A model generated the notes under the pieces. It was not told the DNA's origin and did not search any database. It saw only the letters and a program-made list of their open reading frames with translations. A program made the position numbers and the translations under genes. Positions 45,009 through 53,955 of a DNA stretch of 64,000 nt are shown here, piece after piece (the stretch's first letter is position 1; the number at the start of each line of letters is the position of its first letter). Origin of the DNA: Metaruminococcus_A sp003150405 (lineage in GTDB: Bacteria; Bacillota; Clostridia; Oscillospirales; Ruminococcaceae); the NCBI GenBank assembly GCA_902489745.1, contig CABUBB010000005.1, positions 1-64,000 on the forward strand. Direction: 5' to 3'.

Positions 45009-45590
45009 TTATCTTGTCACTATGACCTTATCCACAAGGCCATACTCTTTTGCTTCTTCCGCATACATAAAGTTGTCACGTTCGGTATCCCGCTGGATCA
45101 CTTCAAGCGGTTTTCCGGTATTCTCCGCAAGGATTCGGTTGAGCTTTTCCTTAATGCGGATAATACGCTGCGCATGAATCTGCATATCGGTCGCCTGACC
45201 CTGCATTCCGCCAAGCGGCTGGTGGATCATAATCTCGGCATTCGGCAACGCAAGGCGTTTGCCCTTGGCGCCGGAAGAGAGCAGGAATGCCCCCATTGAA
45301 GCAGCCATACCAATGCAGATGGTGGAAACATCGCATTTAATATAGTTCATGGTATCATAAATCGCCATTCCAGCTGTAATGGAACCGCCGGGACTGTTGA
45401 TATACAGGCTGATGTCCTTATCCGGATCCTGCCCCTCCAAATAGAGAAGCTGCGCAACCACAAGACTCGCCGTAGCATCGTTCACTTCGTCGGACAGCAT
45501 AATAATACGGTCATTGAGGAGCCGAGAAAAAATATCGTAGCTGCGCTCGCCGCGGTTTGTCTGTTCAACAACGTAAGGGACTAAACTCAT
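45009..45590 (-). CDS. clpP: ATP-dependent Clp protease proteolytic subunit ClpP
   Basis: A 193-residue serine peptidase that forms the tetradecameric proteolytic chamber. The catalytic triad is Ser98 (MAASMGAF), His123 (IMIHQPLGG) and Asp172 (DTERDNFM). The hydrophobic N-terminal loop that docks ClpX is present and the length is standard. It lies 39 bp after the trigger factor gene and 73 bp before clpX, the usual order in Firmicutes, so folding and degradation factors are made together. Confidence 0.97.
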   Translation of the reverse strand: MSLVPYVVEQTNRGERSYDIFSRLLNDRIIMLSDEVNDATASLVVAQLLYLEGQDPDKDISLYINSPGGSITAGMAIYDTMNYIKCDVSTICIGMAASMGAFLLSSGAKGKRLALPNAEIMIHQPLGGMQGQATDMQIHAQRIIRIKEKLNRILAENTGKPLEVIQRDTERDNFMYAEEAKEYGLVDKVIVTR

Positions 45591-45629
45591 TTGAATACGC
45601 CTCCCAAAATGACCGGACGCCAGTTTTGC

Positions 45630-47066
45630 TTACTCAGCGTCTTCGGCCTTCTCTGCCTTTTTGGCAGTGGATTTCTTTGCAGTGGATTTCTTTGCCGGAG
45701 CTTTTTCACCATCGTCAGCCGCTTTGTCCGCATCCGCCTTCTTTGCAGTAGACTTTTTGGCGGTGGATTTTTTTGCAGCCGGTTTTTTCTCGGAGATAAC
45801 CGCGGTTTCTTTGATCAGGTCAATCGCTTTATTGACGGCAATATCTTTCACCAGATCATCGGCCGGAACAATTTCCTTGAGCTTGTCGGCTTCCATGCCA
45901 TAGCTCTCCGCCATCTTTTTGTACTGCTCATCAATATCTTCTTCGCTCGGAACAATATTTTCAAGCTCAACAATTTTCTCAAGCGCAAGGCGGACTTTCA
46001 CCTGTTTCTCCGACTGTGCACGGAAGGTACCCTTCAGAGCGTCCGCATCCATACCAGTGTACTGCAGGTAAAGGTCAAGGCTCATGCCTTGGGACTGCAG
46101 ACGGTACGCGAACTCGTTGACCGCTTCCTGGGTGCGGTTTTCAAACATGACTTCCGGGATTTCGCCCTTCATATTGGCAACAACAGCATCCACCAGATCA
46201 TTCTCAACCTGCTCATCAGCATCTTTTGCGTTTTTCTCTTCCATTTTCTTTTTGATATCTGCTTTCAGATCATCAAGGGTGTCAAACTCGCTGACGTCTT
46301 TCGCAAACTCATCATCCAGCTCAGGAAGCTCTTTTGCCTTCAGCTCATGCAGCTTAATTTTGAAAACAGCCGGTTTTCCTTTGAGCTCTTCGACATGGTA
46401 GTTGTCCGGGAACGGTACGTTGACATCAAATTCCTCACCGGCTTTGTGGCCGATCATCTGATCCTCAAAGCCCGGAATAAACTGACCGGAACCGAGCTCC
46501 AGACTGAAATCCTCCGCCTTGCCGCCGTCAAACGGCTTATCATCGACAAAGCCTTCAAAATCAAACACAGCAGTGTCGCCTTTTTCGGCCGCACGATCTT
46601 CCACCGTAATGGTACGTGCATTGCGATCCTGCATGCGGGCAAGCTCTTCGTTGATCGCCGCATCATCCACAGGATTGACGGTTTTGGTAACTTTTATACC
46701 TTTGTAATCGGATACTTCGACGTCCGGCTTTACAATGCAGGTCGCTTTAAAGGTATAACCGTCCTCTTTACTGACCGCAGTCACTTCCACTTCCGGCCGA
46801 TCGACCAACTCCAGCTCCGCCTCTTTGACAGCAGCCTGAAGAACATCCGGGTAGGAGTTGTTAATCGCGTCTTCGTAGAAAACCTCAGCACCATAGAGCT
46901 TCTCAATCAATTTACGGGGCGCTTTGCCCTTGCGAAAGCCCGGGACCTGAATTTTATTTTTATTCTGTAAGTAAGCTTTCTGGAGCGCGCTCTCAAAATC
47001 AGCAGCGTCTACCTTGATTTCCAGTTCATATTTGTTTGTCTCAACCGGATTTTTTGCAACTAACAT
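45630..47066 (-). CDS. tig: Trigger factor with lysine-rich C-terminal tail
   Basis: A 478-residue ribosome-bound chaperone and peptidyl-prolyl isomerase. The ribosome-binding domain has the signature VPGFRKGKAPRKLIE near residue 42. The FKBP-like domain lies at about 155-245 (GDTAVFDFEGFVDDKPFDGG), followed by the helical substrate-binding domain. The family usually ends near 430; here about 50 extra residues are made of repeated KKSTAKKSTAKK blocks and acidic KAEDAE. AGGAGGAAACA precedes the ATG. It heads the tig-clpP-clpX operon. Confidence 0.96.
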   Translation of the reverse strand: MLVAKNPVETNKYELEIKVDAADFESALQKAYLQNKNKIQVPGFRKGKAPRKLIEKLYGAEVFYEDAINNSYPDVLQAAVKEAELELVDRPEVEVTAVSKEDGYTFKATCIVKPDVEVSDYKGIKVTKTVNPVDDAAINEELARMQDRNARTITVEDRAAEKGDTAVFDFEGFVDDKPFDGGKAEDFSLELGSGQFIPGFEDQMIGHKAGEEFDVNVPFPDNYHVEELKGKPAVFKIKLHELKAKELPELDDEFAKDVSEFDTLDDLKADIKKKMEEKNAKDADEQVENDLVDAVVANMKGEIPEVMFENRTQEAVNEFAYRLQSQGMSLDLYLQYTGMDADALKGTFRAQSEKQVKVRLALEKIVELENIVPSEEDIDEQYKKMAESYGMEADKLKEIVPADDLVKDIAVNKAIDLIKETAVISEKKPAAKKSTAKKSTAKKADADKAADDGEKAPAKKSTAKKSTAKKAEKAEDAE

Positions 47067-47262
47067 GTTGTTTCCTCCTGAAATTTATACTTTGCTAACT
47101 TAAATATTATAACACACCGCACGCAAACTGCATAGCTATTTTTGCGAAAATTCAGGCTTTTTGCAGGGCGCGCCGCCGTTCCAATATCCCCTTCAAAAGG
47201 CGTAGCACTGGGACATATTATAGCATATTGGCAGAATCTTGACTAGCGAAAATCCCATCTTT

Positions 47263-47970
47263 TCAAATATTGTTCAATTCTGCCACTTTTATCGGATGAA
47301 ATTTGGTGAAATCACAAGAAACAAGGGTGTAAAAAATGCCGTTATAGTCGCCTGTTACGGCGTTTTGGTGGGATTTGTCATGAAGGTGCCCATAGTACAC
47401 CCGCTTTACGTGGTAACGTTTCAAAACCTCTACAATTTCGTCACAATCGCCCCGGCGGGACACCGGCGGGTAATGAAGGAACACCAGTGGTTCTTTTTCC
47501 GCCTCCGCCGCCTGTTGGAGCGACCGCTCCAAACGCCCCGCTTCACGCAGGACAATCTTCTGGTTCTGCGGATCCGGCCCGCCGGTTTCGTTGATCCAAC
47601 CGCGTGTTCCGCATATTCCAAACGTCCCGAAAGGATAATAATTATTAAACAGAATTTGAATACTGTCAAAACCATTTTCCGCCAGAAAGCGATCCACCTT
47701 TGTCTTGGTGGAAAACCAAAGGTCATGGTTGCCTTTTAGAATAATCTTGGTTCCATTGAGGCGGTGCAGAAAAGCAAAATCCAGCTTCGCTTCCTCCAAA
47801 TCAATCCCCCATGAAATGTCTCCCGCTACAACGACTGTATCTTCCGGCCGGACAACAGCCTGCCAGTTCTCTTCCAGACGTTCTACATAGTTGTCCCAGC
47901 CGCGGAAAATATCCATTGGTTTATCCACTCCAAACGACAAATGCGGATCCGCAATTGTATATAAATTCAC
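47263..47970 (-). CDS. Calcineurin-like metallophosphoesterase
   Basis: A 235-residue phosphoesterase with the metal motifs DPHLS near the N-terminus, VVVAGDISWG near 55, LKGNHDLWFS near 85, and the C-terminal YGHLHDKSHQ. These form the two-metal site of the family. The frame opens at 48066, but GTG 47970 has AGGAGGAG directly upstream and the conserved fold begins there. Substrate is unknown. It stands between trigger factor and a DUF1540 gene and seems to be a single-gene transcript. Confidence 0.88.
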   Translation of the reverse strand: MNLYTIADPHLSFGVDKPMDIFRGWDNYVERLEENWQAVVRPEDTVVVAGDISWGIDLEEAKLDFAFLHRLNGTKIILKGNHDLWFSTKTKVDRFLAENGFDSIQILFNNYYPFGTFGICGTRGWINETGGPDPQNQKIVLREAGRLERSLQQAAEAEKEPLVFLHYPPVSRRGDCDEIVEVLKRYHVKRVYYGHLHDKSHQNAVTGDYNGIFYTLVSCDFTKFHPIKVAELNNI

Positions 47971-48088
47971 CGCACTCCTCCTTTTTCCAGTTTTCCACCC
48001 ACCAGTAGATAACATATTGCCCCCACCCATGGAGATACTAAACAGTGAAATACAACTGTATTTCAAAACTTAAAGGGAGGGTTTTGCT

Positions 48089-48262
48089 ATGTCTGATTAC
48101 GGTAAAAATAAACACCCGATTAACCATGTCAAGTGCAATGTGGAAAATTGTATCCACAACAACCACGATTGCTGCTGTACAGCAAACGAAATTAAGGTAG
48201 GCCCTCACGAGGCCTCCTGCTGTTCGGATACCGTCTGCCAGAGTTTTGTAAAGCAGAAATAA
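48089..48262 (+). CDS. DUF1540 small cysteine-rich protein
   Basis: A 57-residue protein with the DUF1540 spacing of cysteines: VKCNVENCIHNNHDCCC, then IKVGPHEASCCSDTVCQSF. AAAGGGAGGG lies 8 bases before the ATG. The conserved Cys pattern suggests metal binding; homologues are common in spore-forming Clostridia and their role is unknown. It is divergent from the phosphoesterase gene. Confidence 0.9.
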   Translation: MSDYGKNKHPINHVKCNVENCIHNNHDCCCTANEIKVGPHEASCCSDTVCQSFVKQK

Positions 48263-48595
48263 CCGAATATGAGGTTTTGCCTGTTTTGCTGCACGGTGTG
48301 CGCCGAACAAGGCAATTCACCACACGGTTTCGTGTGGTGAATTACATACAGCAGACCGCTTTGCAGTACAGTTTAAAAAATGAAATCATACATCCATTCA
48401 AGAGAAACATACGAGCCACTTCGGCAATCAGGCGGCCTTTTACATCATCAAGCTGACTGTTTTTTCCGGATACGGTTCCGAAGAAATTGCCGCCGCCAAA
48501 AAGGCGACCTGCATTTCATCAAAGCCTCTCAGGCGTTTTTTCAGCACAAATACATGCGCATCTATACAGCTAAATTAACGCAGCCTTAAAACCGG
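48263..48595. other. Gene-free region with a perfect 13-bp hairpin
   Basis: AATTCACCACACG (48314-48326) and CGTGTGGTGAATT (48331-48343) form a perfect hairpin with a 4-base loop but no T run, so it is a poor terminator and could be a protein-binding or RNA-processing site. A plus-strand frame at 48380-48589 shows no family match and no ribosome site. Confidence 0.5.
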
Positions 48596-50089
48596 TTAAA
48601 GGCTCAGCAATTCACGCACCACCTGAGGCATAGCGTCCACCGCAACACTTTGATTAAAACGAACCGGCTTCCCGTTGAGTTCCAGAATTTCCTTCGGCGG
48701 CTGCATACCGGTGAGCACGGTTAGCAGTCCAATGTCATCAAAGTCACTGTCCGGGTTGACGTCAGTCGAAACCGCCTGGATGACGGCATCGGTAAACTTA
48801 TATGGGTTTGCGGTTGAAGCGATGACCGTTTTGGTGGTATCGCCGGTCTTGGCCTTGTAATCCTCATACACCTTCACCGCTACCGCCGTATGCGGATCAC
48901 AGACATAAGAGTAACTGTCAAACACCTGCTTAATGGTATTCAGCGTTCCCTCTTCATCACAGTAACCTGCACAGAACTCCGCCTGGATTTTCGCTTTGAC
49001 CTCATCCGAAACGACGAATTTCCCGGCGGTTTTCAGTTCCTCATACCAACTGCGTACCTGCGCATCGTCGTTTCCACTGAGGATATAAAGCAGCCGCTCC
49101 AGATTGCTGGAAATAAGGATATCCATCGACGGCGAAGTCGTGGTATAAAATGCGCGGTTTTTGTCATAAACGCCGGTCTCGATAAAATCAGTGAGGATAT
49201 TATTTTTGTTTGACGCGCAAATTAGCTTGTTGACCGGCAGGCCCATTTGTTTGGCATAATAGGCCGCGAGGATATTGCCGAAATTCCCGGTTGGAACCAC
49301 AATGTTGATCTTCTCCCCAAGCTCGATGTCATGGTTGACCAAAAGCTCACAATAAGCCGAAATGTAGTAGACAATCTGCGGCACCAGACGACCCCAGTTG
49401 ATGGAGTTGGCGCTCGAAAACATCATACCGCGGGAGGCAAGCTGATCCGCCATCTTCGGGTCGGTGAAAATCGCCTTGACGGCAGTCTGCGCATCGTCAA
49501 AATTGCCTTTGATGGCGCATACGCCCACATTATTCCCCTCTTGGGTGATCATCTGGAGCTTCTGCATCGGACTGACACCGTCCTCCGGGTAAAACACCAG
49601 AATCCTGGTGCCCGGTACATCTTTAAAGCCTTCCAGCGCCGCCTTGCCGGTATCGCCGGAAGTGGCTACCAATATGACGACTTCCTTTTCTATACCGGTT
49701 TTCTGCACCGACGCAGTGAGCAGATGCGGCAGGAGCTGAAGCGCCATGTCCTTAAACGCACAGGTCGGGCCGTGCCAGAGTTCCAGCATATAGGTGCCCT
49801 CGCCCAGCTTGGCGAGCTCTGCAATCTCTTCACTGTCAAACTTCTCCGCGGTGTAGGCGCTGCGTACACAGTAACCCAGTTCTTCCATGCTGAAATCGGT
49901 CAAATATTTTGCAAGGATGTACTCTGCCCGCTGGACGTAGCTTTCCTCAATCAAGCTGCCGATTTCTTCCAGAGGCATTTGCGGGATGCTCTCCGGCACA
50001 AACAGCCCTCCGTCTTTGGAAATACCGGCGGCGATTGCCTCTGCCGATGAAACCGAAATGGCACTATTGCGCGTACTTCTATAATTCAT
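48596..50089 (-). CDS. thrC: Threonine synthase
   Basis: A 497-residue PLP enzyme that turns O-phosphohomoserine into threonine. The lysine that binds PLP is in CAFKDMALQLLP near residue 110. Phosphate-binding ATSGDTGKAALEG and VPTGNFGNILAAYYAKQMG match the fungal/clostridial-type enzyme with an N-terminal MNYRSTR start. The ATG at 50089 follows GGGAGCG; an ATG at 50107 would include that site. Standalone gene; no T-box leader was recognised in the 80 bp before it. Confidence 0.95.
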   Translation of the reverse strand: MNYRSTRNSAISVSSAEAIAAGISKDGGLFVPESIPQMPLEEIGSLIEESYVQRAEYILAKYLTDFSMEELGYCVRSAYTAEKFDSEEIAELAKLGEGTYMLELWHGPTCAFKDMALQLLPHLLTASVQKTGIEKEVVILVATSGDTGKAALEGFKDVPGTRILVFYPEDGVSPMQKLQMITQEGNNVGVCAIKGNFDDAQTAVKAIFTDPKMADQLASRGMMFSSANSINWGRLVPQIVYYISAYCELLVNHDIELGEKINIVVPTGNFGNILAAYYAKQMGLPVNKLICASNKNNILTDFIETGVYDKNRAFYTTTSPSMDILISSNLERLLYILSGNDDAQVRSWYEELKTAGKFVVSDEVKAKIQAEFCAGYCDEEGTLNTIKQVFDSYSYVCDPHTAVAVKVYEDYKAKTGDTTKTVIASTANPYKFTDAVIQAVSTDVNPDSDFDDIGLLTVLTGMQPPKEILELNGKPVRFNQSVAVDAMPQVVRELLSL

Positions 50090-50170
50090 AAAACCGCTCC
50101 CATTCATTTTGTAGTGGCTGTTTCTATTTTACCATATTCTGTTTTCGGAATACAAGTGGCATGCAGGAAA

Positions 50171-51148
50171 TTACAGGAGAATCCCCATACCATCCACAGT
50201 AAAGGCGTTTTCAATGACGTTGACACTCTGCACCGTGCCGCCCTCAAGCAACACTTCGGCCACGTCAAACCGCGGCTGCTTTTCCATGCCGTGTTCCGCA
50301 AGATAGCCCAGCGCTGTCTGAATGATCTTTTTCTGCTTCCGGGCGCCCACCGCAGCAGCAGGTGCCATCGGAGAGCCGGTCTTGCGTGTCTTTACCTCGC
50401 AGAAAACAAGATATTCTCCATTCTCCACAATCAGGTCAATTTCCCCGTATGTACTGTGTACATTTCGCGCCGTCACTTCACATCCGTGTTCTAGGTACCA
50501 CTCCGCAGTGGCACGCTCTCCAATAACTCCACGCAGATGTGCATTGGGCTCAGACGCCCCAGCCATCTTTTTAAGAAAGCTTTTGCGATGGATGTCCAGC
50601 ACACCATACTCCGCAATCGCGGCATAATGGTCTTTGGTCGGGTAACCCTTGTGTTTTGCAAACCCATATTCCGGATACCTCTCCGCAATCTGTTTCATGT
50701 AGCGGTCCCGCGATACTTTGGCAAGGATGGATGCCGCCGCAATCGAAGCGGAGGTTGCATCTCCCTTGACCACGCAGCTGCACGGCTGGATAATGGTCGC
50801 AGGACGGCGGTTGCCGTCAATCAAGACATAATCCGGCGACACCGAAAGCCCGTCAATGGCCCGCTGCATGGCGACAAAGGTGGCATTTAAAATATTCAGC
50901 CGGTCAATCTCCTCCGGTGTCGCTGTAGCAACACAATAGCTCACAGCCTGTGCGCAAATCAAATCGTACAGAGCTTCCCGCTTTTTTTCACTGAGCTTTT
51001 TGCTGTCGTTGAGGCCGGGCAGTTCCGCGTCCGGCGGCAGAATAACCGCTGCGGCGTAAACATCTCCCGCCAGCGGGCCGCGGCCCGCCTCGTCCACGCC
51101 GCAGAGCAGCGGGACATTCAAGCTCCTGTCGTATTCAAACAAATCCAT
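50171..51148 (-). CDS. rnhB: Ribonuclease HII fused to YraN (UPF0102) nuclease-like domain
   Basis: A 325-residue fusion. Residues 1-200 are RNase HII, which cuts RNA in RNA-DNA hybrids and removes single ribonucleotides: GVDEAGRGPLAGDV near 17-30, DSKKLSEKKR, and KGDATSASIAAASILAKVSRD. Residues about 208-325 are the YraN domain, with GERATAEWYLEHG, YGEIDLIVENGEYLVFCEVKTR and the restriction-endonuclease-like D...EVK pattern. Separate genes are the rule in many bacteria; here one frame joins them. It starts right after ylqF and belongs to the rplS-lepB-ylqF-rnhB group. Confidence 0.94.
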   Translation of the reverse strand: MDLFEYDRSLNVPLLCGVDEAGRGPLAGDVYAAAVILPPDAELPGLNDSKKLSEKKREALYDLICAQAVSYCVATATPEEIDRLNILNATFVAMQRAIDGLSVSPDYVLIDGNRRPATIIQPCSCVVKGDATSASIAAASILAKVSRDRYMKQIAERYPEYGFAKHKGYPTKDHYAAIAEYGVLDIHRKSFLKKMAGASEPNAHLRGVIGERATAEWYLEHGCEVTARNVHSTYGEIDLIVENGEYLVFCEVKTRKTGSPMAPAAAVGARKQKKIIQTALGYLAEHGMEKQPRFDVAEVLLEGGTVQSVNVIENAFTVDGMGILL

Positions 51149-52018
51149 TTATGACTCCTTCGGCGGTTTTTCCAGCGAGATCCGGCCCAGCTTTCCGCCC
51201 CGAAACTCGTCCAGCACCGCAATAGCGGCGCGCTCGGTGTTGACTTCACCGCCGGAAACAAGCATCCCGCGCTTTTTTCCCACAGCACAGAGCAGCTCAT
51301 AGCCATCAATCTCTTGTGGAATTTCAATCTTATACCGCTCTTTCAGCGCTTCCGGGTATTCAGCAGCCAATAATTGCAGCAGCCGCATGGCAAGCAGCTC
51401 AATATCCACAACATCGTCCTTGACCGCTCCGGTGAATGCAAGGTGCTCACCTACCGTTTTGTCCTCAAACTTTGGCCAAAGCACCCCTGGCATGTCCATT
51501 AATTCCATATTCCCGCCAAACGAAATCCACTGTTTGGTACGGGTCACGCCAGGGCGATCCTCGACCTTTGCGTGTTTTCCACCCGCAATTTTGTTAATAA
51601 AGGAGGATTTTCCCACGTTGGGGATCCCCACAATCATCAGACGGATGGGAAGCCCGAGCATTCCTTTCGCCGCGCGGCGCTCGAGCAATGGTTTCAACAC
51701 CTCGCGCACCAGGGGTTCCACCTGCCTAATTCCCCTGCCGCTGGTCGAGTCGGTCATCCATGCAGGAATCCCCCGCGCTTTCAAATAGCTTACCCAGCTC
51801 TGGGTAATACGTTCATCTGCCACATCACATTTGTTGAGTAATACAATGCGCGGCTTTTTCTCAATCCAACGGTCAAGCTCCGGATTGCGGCTGCTCACCG
51901 GGATGCGCGCATCCACTAGCTCCACCACGAGGTCCACCAGCTTCAGGTTCTGCTGAATAAGGCGCCTCGTCTTTGCCATATGCCCCGGAAACCACTGAAT
52001 GGACGGTGCTTCTATCAT
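51149..52018 (-). CDS. ylqF: Ribosome biogenesis GTPase YlqF/RbgA
   Basis: A 289-residue circularly permuted GTPase needed for late 50S subunit assembly. The motif order is G4 NKCDVAD (near 60), G1 GIPNVGKSS (near 125), then DRPGVTR and G3 DMPGV (near 165). The N-terminal WFPGHMAKTRR is typical. The frame opens at 52063, but GGAGGG sits before the ATG at 52018. It abuts rnhB with no gap. Confidence 0.95.
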   Translation of the reverse strand: MIEAPSIQWFPGHMAKTRRLIQQNLKLVDLVVELVDARIPVSSRNPELDRWIEKKPRIVLLNKCDVADERITQSWVSYLKARGIPAWMTDSTSGRGIRQVEPLVREVLKPLLERRAAKGMLGLPIRLMIVGIPNVGKSSFINKIAGGKHAKVEDRPGVTRTKQWISFGGNMELMDMPGVLWPKFEDKTVGEHLAFTGAVKDDVVDIELLAMRLLQLLAAEYPEALKERYKIEIPQEIDGYELLCAVGKKRGMLVSGGEVNTERAAIAVLDEFRGGKLGRISLEKPPKES

Positions 52019-52174
52019 AATCAAATTCCCTCCACATAATCGGTCCATTACCCCTGCAGGCAAATTTTACACCCGGCCATAACTGCAAAATCCTTTACCG
52101 TTCCATTGCGGTTTTAAGCCATTTTTCCGCTCAAGCCGTCTAGAGTTCCGCAACAAAGCCCAAGTTGCTCTTTG

Positions 52175-52762
52175 TCAGGACAACAAACCAAAGGTATTAA
52201 ACGGGAAGATGCGAAAAATCGCTTTGCCGAGTATGTACCGGGTATCAATAAAGCCAACCATTTCGCTGCGACTGTCAGTGGAATTTTGCCGGTTATCCCC
52301 CATGACAAACACTGTTCCCTCCGGTACCGTGACCGGAAAATCCACTCCTTCATAAACCGTTGTCGGCGTTGAGATATAAGGTTCGTCCAACACCTGCCCG
52401 TCAACCGTGACCACACCGGTTTTAAAGTCAATATCCACCGTCTGCCCTTCCAACGCAATGATGCGTTTAATGAGCGGTTTACCGAATTCATTGGGCTGGT
52501 TGACTACCACAATATCACCCGCCGCCGGCGTGTAAAACATTGAGGTGATAATCAACCGGTCGCCGTCGGCCAGTGTTTGATCCATTGAATGGCCGTCCAC
52601 CCCGACAATCCGGAATACAAAGACGAAGATAAAAATCAAGGTCGTGACCGAAATCGCAATGGATTCCACCCACTCCCACACATCCCGCTTCACGTCATAA
52701 CCCCGGCCGCTTTTGCTGTCCTGTTCCAGAAGATCTTTTTCTTCTTCGTACACATTGATCAC
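52175..52762 (-). CDS. lepB: Signal peptidase I
   Basis: A 195-residue membrane protease that removes signal peptides. A single N-terminal membrane helix lies at about 33-54. Catalytic Ser59 is in VDGHSMDQTL and Lys99 in PLIKRIIALEG. The late motif FVMGDNRQNSTDSR is present. The start is read as GTG 52762; its ribosome site is weak. It lies between rplS and ylqF, the common Firmicutes order. Confidence 0.94.
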   Translation of the reverse strand: MINVYEEEKDLLEQDSKSGRGYDVKRDVWEWVESIAISVTTLIFIFVFVFRIVGVDGHSMDQTLADGDRLIITSMFYTPAAGDIVVVNQPNEFGKPLIKRIIALEGQTVDIDFKTGVVTVDGQVLDEPYISTPTTVYEGVDFPVTVPEGTVFVMGDNRQNSTDSRSEMVGFIDTRYILGKAIFRIFPFNTFGLLS

Positions 52763-53002
52763 CGTCCGTATCGATCCTGTCCGGCTTACCGGAGTCTCTC
52801 ATTCATATATATTAATATTTTACCCTATAACATACACGGATGCAAGGAAAAACATAATCCGCCGGATTTCACACCCATTTCAATTTGGCACAGATATGCG
52901 GAAACATCGGGAAAAAGCGGCTTTTACCCTCCATTGACTTCGTTCGACTGTCCAAAAAATATTTTCGAAAGGCGTTTCCAATGCGTGCCATCCATAGCGG
53001 AC

Positions 53003-53035
53003 AAAAAGACCGGCCCCATAAGAGCCGGTCTTTTT
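53003..53035 (-). terminator. Terminator after rplS
   Basis: On the minus strand AAAAAGACCGGC / GCCGGTCTTTTT forms a stem with a 9-base loop, 20 bp beyond the rplS stop. lepB downstream is thus partly separate. Confidence 0.88.
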
Positions 53036-53055
53036 GAAGTTCCAAACGGAACCGC

Positions 53056-53400
53056 TTATCTAATTTTCTCTTTGACCTTAGCCGCTTTACCAACGCGATC
53101 ACGCAGGTAGTACAGCTTGGCGCGACGAACACGGCCGCTGCGGATGATCTCAACCTTCTCCACATGCGGGGAATGCACCGGGAACACTCTCTCAATGCCA
53201 ACGCCATGTGCAACACGACGAACGGTAAAGGTCTCGTTGATGCCAGCATGCTTCTTGGCAATAATGGTGCCTTCAAACATCTGGATTCTCTCTTTGTCGC
53301 CCTCTTTGATCTTAACCGAAACACGCACGGTATCACCAATGTTGAGTTCCGGCAGCTCAGTTTTCATGCTGGGCTGGCTGATTAACTTTAATGCGTCCAT
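53056..53400 (-). CDS. rplS: 50S ribosomal protein L19
   Basis: A 114-residue ribosomal protein at the subunit interface. It contains ELNIGDTVRVSVKIKEG, RIQMFEGTIIAKKHAG and the C-terminal VRRAKLYYLRDRVGKAAK. AGGAGGAAGAAA precedes the ATG; the longer frame from 53517 is leader sequence. Confidence 0.97.
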   Translation of the reverse strand: MDALKLISQPSMKTELPELNIGDTVRVSVKIKEGDKERIQMFEGTIIAKKHAGINETFTVRRVAHGVGIERVFPVHSPHVEKVEIIRSGRVRRAKLYYLRDRVGKAAKVKEKIR

Positions 53401-53552
53401 TTTCTTCCTCCTGATTTTCAGATGTTCATGCCCCAAGCGCAGCCTTACACCGCGCGCTGGCAGAGGACTATCCGCTTTAATGACTCGATTGTAGTTTGAT
53501 CGGGCATTAACCCCCATCGTCCTGCCGAGCAGAACAACGGATTCTCAAATGC
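53401..53552 (-). ncRNA. Candidate structured leader of rplS
   Basis: About 150 nt lie between the predicted transcript start and the rplS ATG. GGCAGGAC pairs with GTCCTCTGCC, closing a large loop with smaller inner stems. L19 leaders that respond to the protein are known in Firmicutes, but consensus bases could not be checked by eye. Confidence 0.35.
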
Positions 53553-53558
53553 TTATCT

Positions 53559-53587
53559 ATGATACCACAACACAGGGCAAAATGCAA
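53559..53587 (-). promoter_or_regulatory. Candidate promoter of rplS
   Basis: On the minus strand TTGCAT (53587-53582), 17-bp spacer, TATCAT (53564-53559). Confidence 0.65.
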
Positions 53588-53955
53588 GCAGAAATTACAG
53601 TTTTTTCAGAGTAGCCACCGCAGCCGCACCTCATTTTATACTGCATCAGCTGAATGATAACGATACAGAAAAAGGCCACTGTCCGTAAAATGCTGACAAA
53701 AACACCGATTGGGTTCAACGCATGAAAGCCAACCAGCAGTAACCAAGTAAAGCGGTGTGCCGCCCTGCCGCCAAAGAATCCAAAACAAATCCGTGCTCCG
53801 GCATATCCAATGCAGAAGGAAAAGGCATACCGCCAAGATTGTCACCGCAGCCGTCAGAAGCGGAAAAATATTTCCGCCGCCAGTGTACAGGAAAAGGAGA
53901 ACCCCAAGAGAAATCAGCGTATCTCATTTTCTACGATCAAAACGGCTCCACGGAT
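53588..53955. other. Region with possible broken small membrane protein gene
   Basis: Minus-strand frames here encode hydrophobic stretches (VTILAVCLFLLHW, then LVTAGWLSC), open from about 53920 to 53636. The only starts are a GTG at 53845 without ribosome site, or an ATG in a different frame. It may be a decayed two-helix protein; no function can be given. Confidence 0.3.

Noticed and set aside
45640..45790. Repeated coding DNA at the end of tig as a CRISPR-like array
   Set aside because: The repeats are in-frame codons for KKSTAKK blocks with no unique spacers.
45591..46970. 459-codon plus-strand frame opposite trigger factor
   Set aside because: Antisense shadow of a well supported gene, with low-complexity Phe/Ser-rich sequence and no ribosome site.
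48380..48589. 69-codon plus-strand frame before thrC
   Set aside because: No ribosome site, no family pattern and no continuation in other frames.
53636..53927. Two overlapping minus-strand frames with hydrophobic residues
   Set aside because: No start with a ribosome site; at best a decayed small membrane protein.
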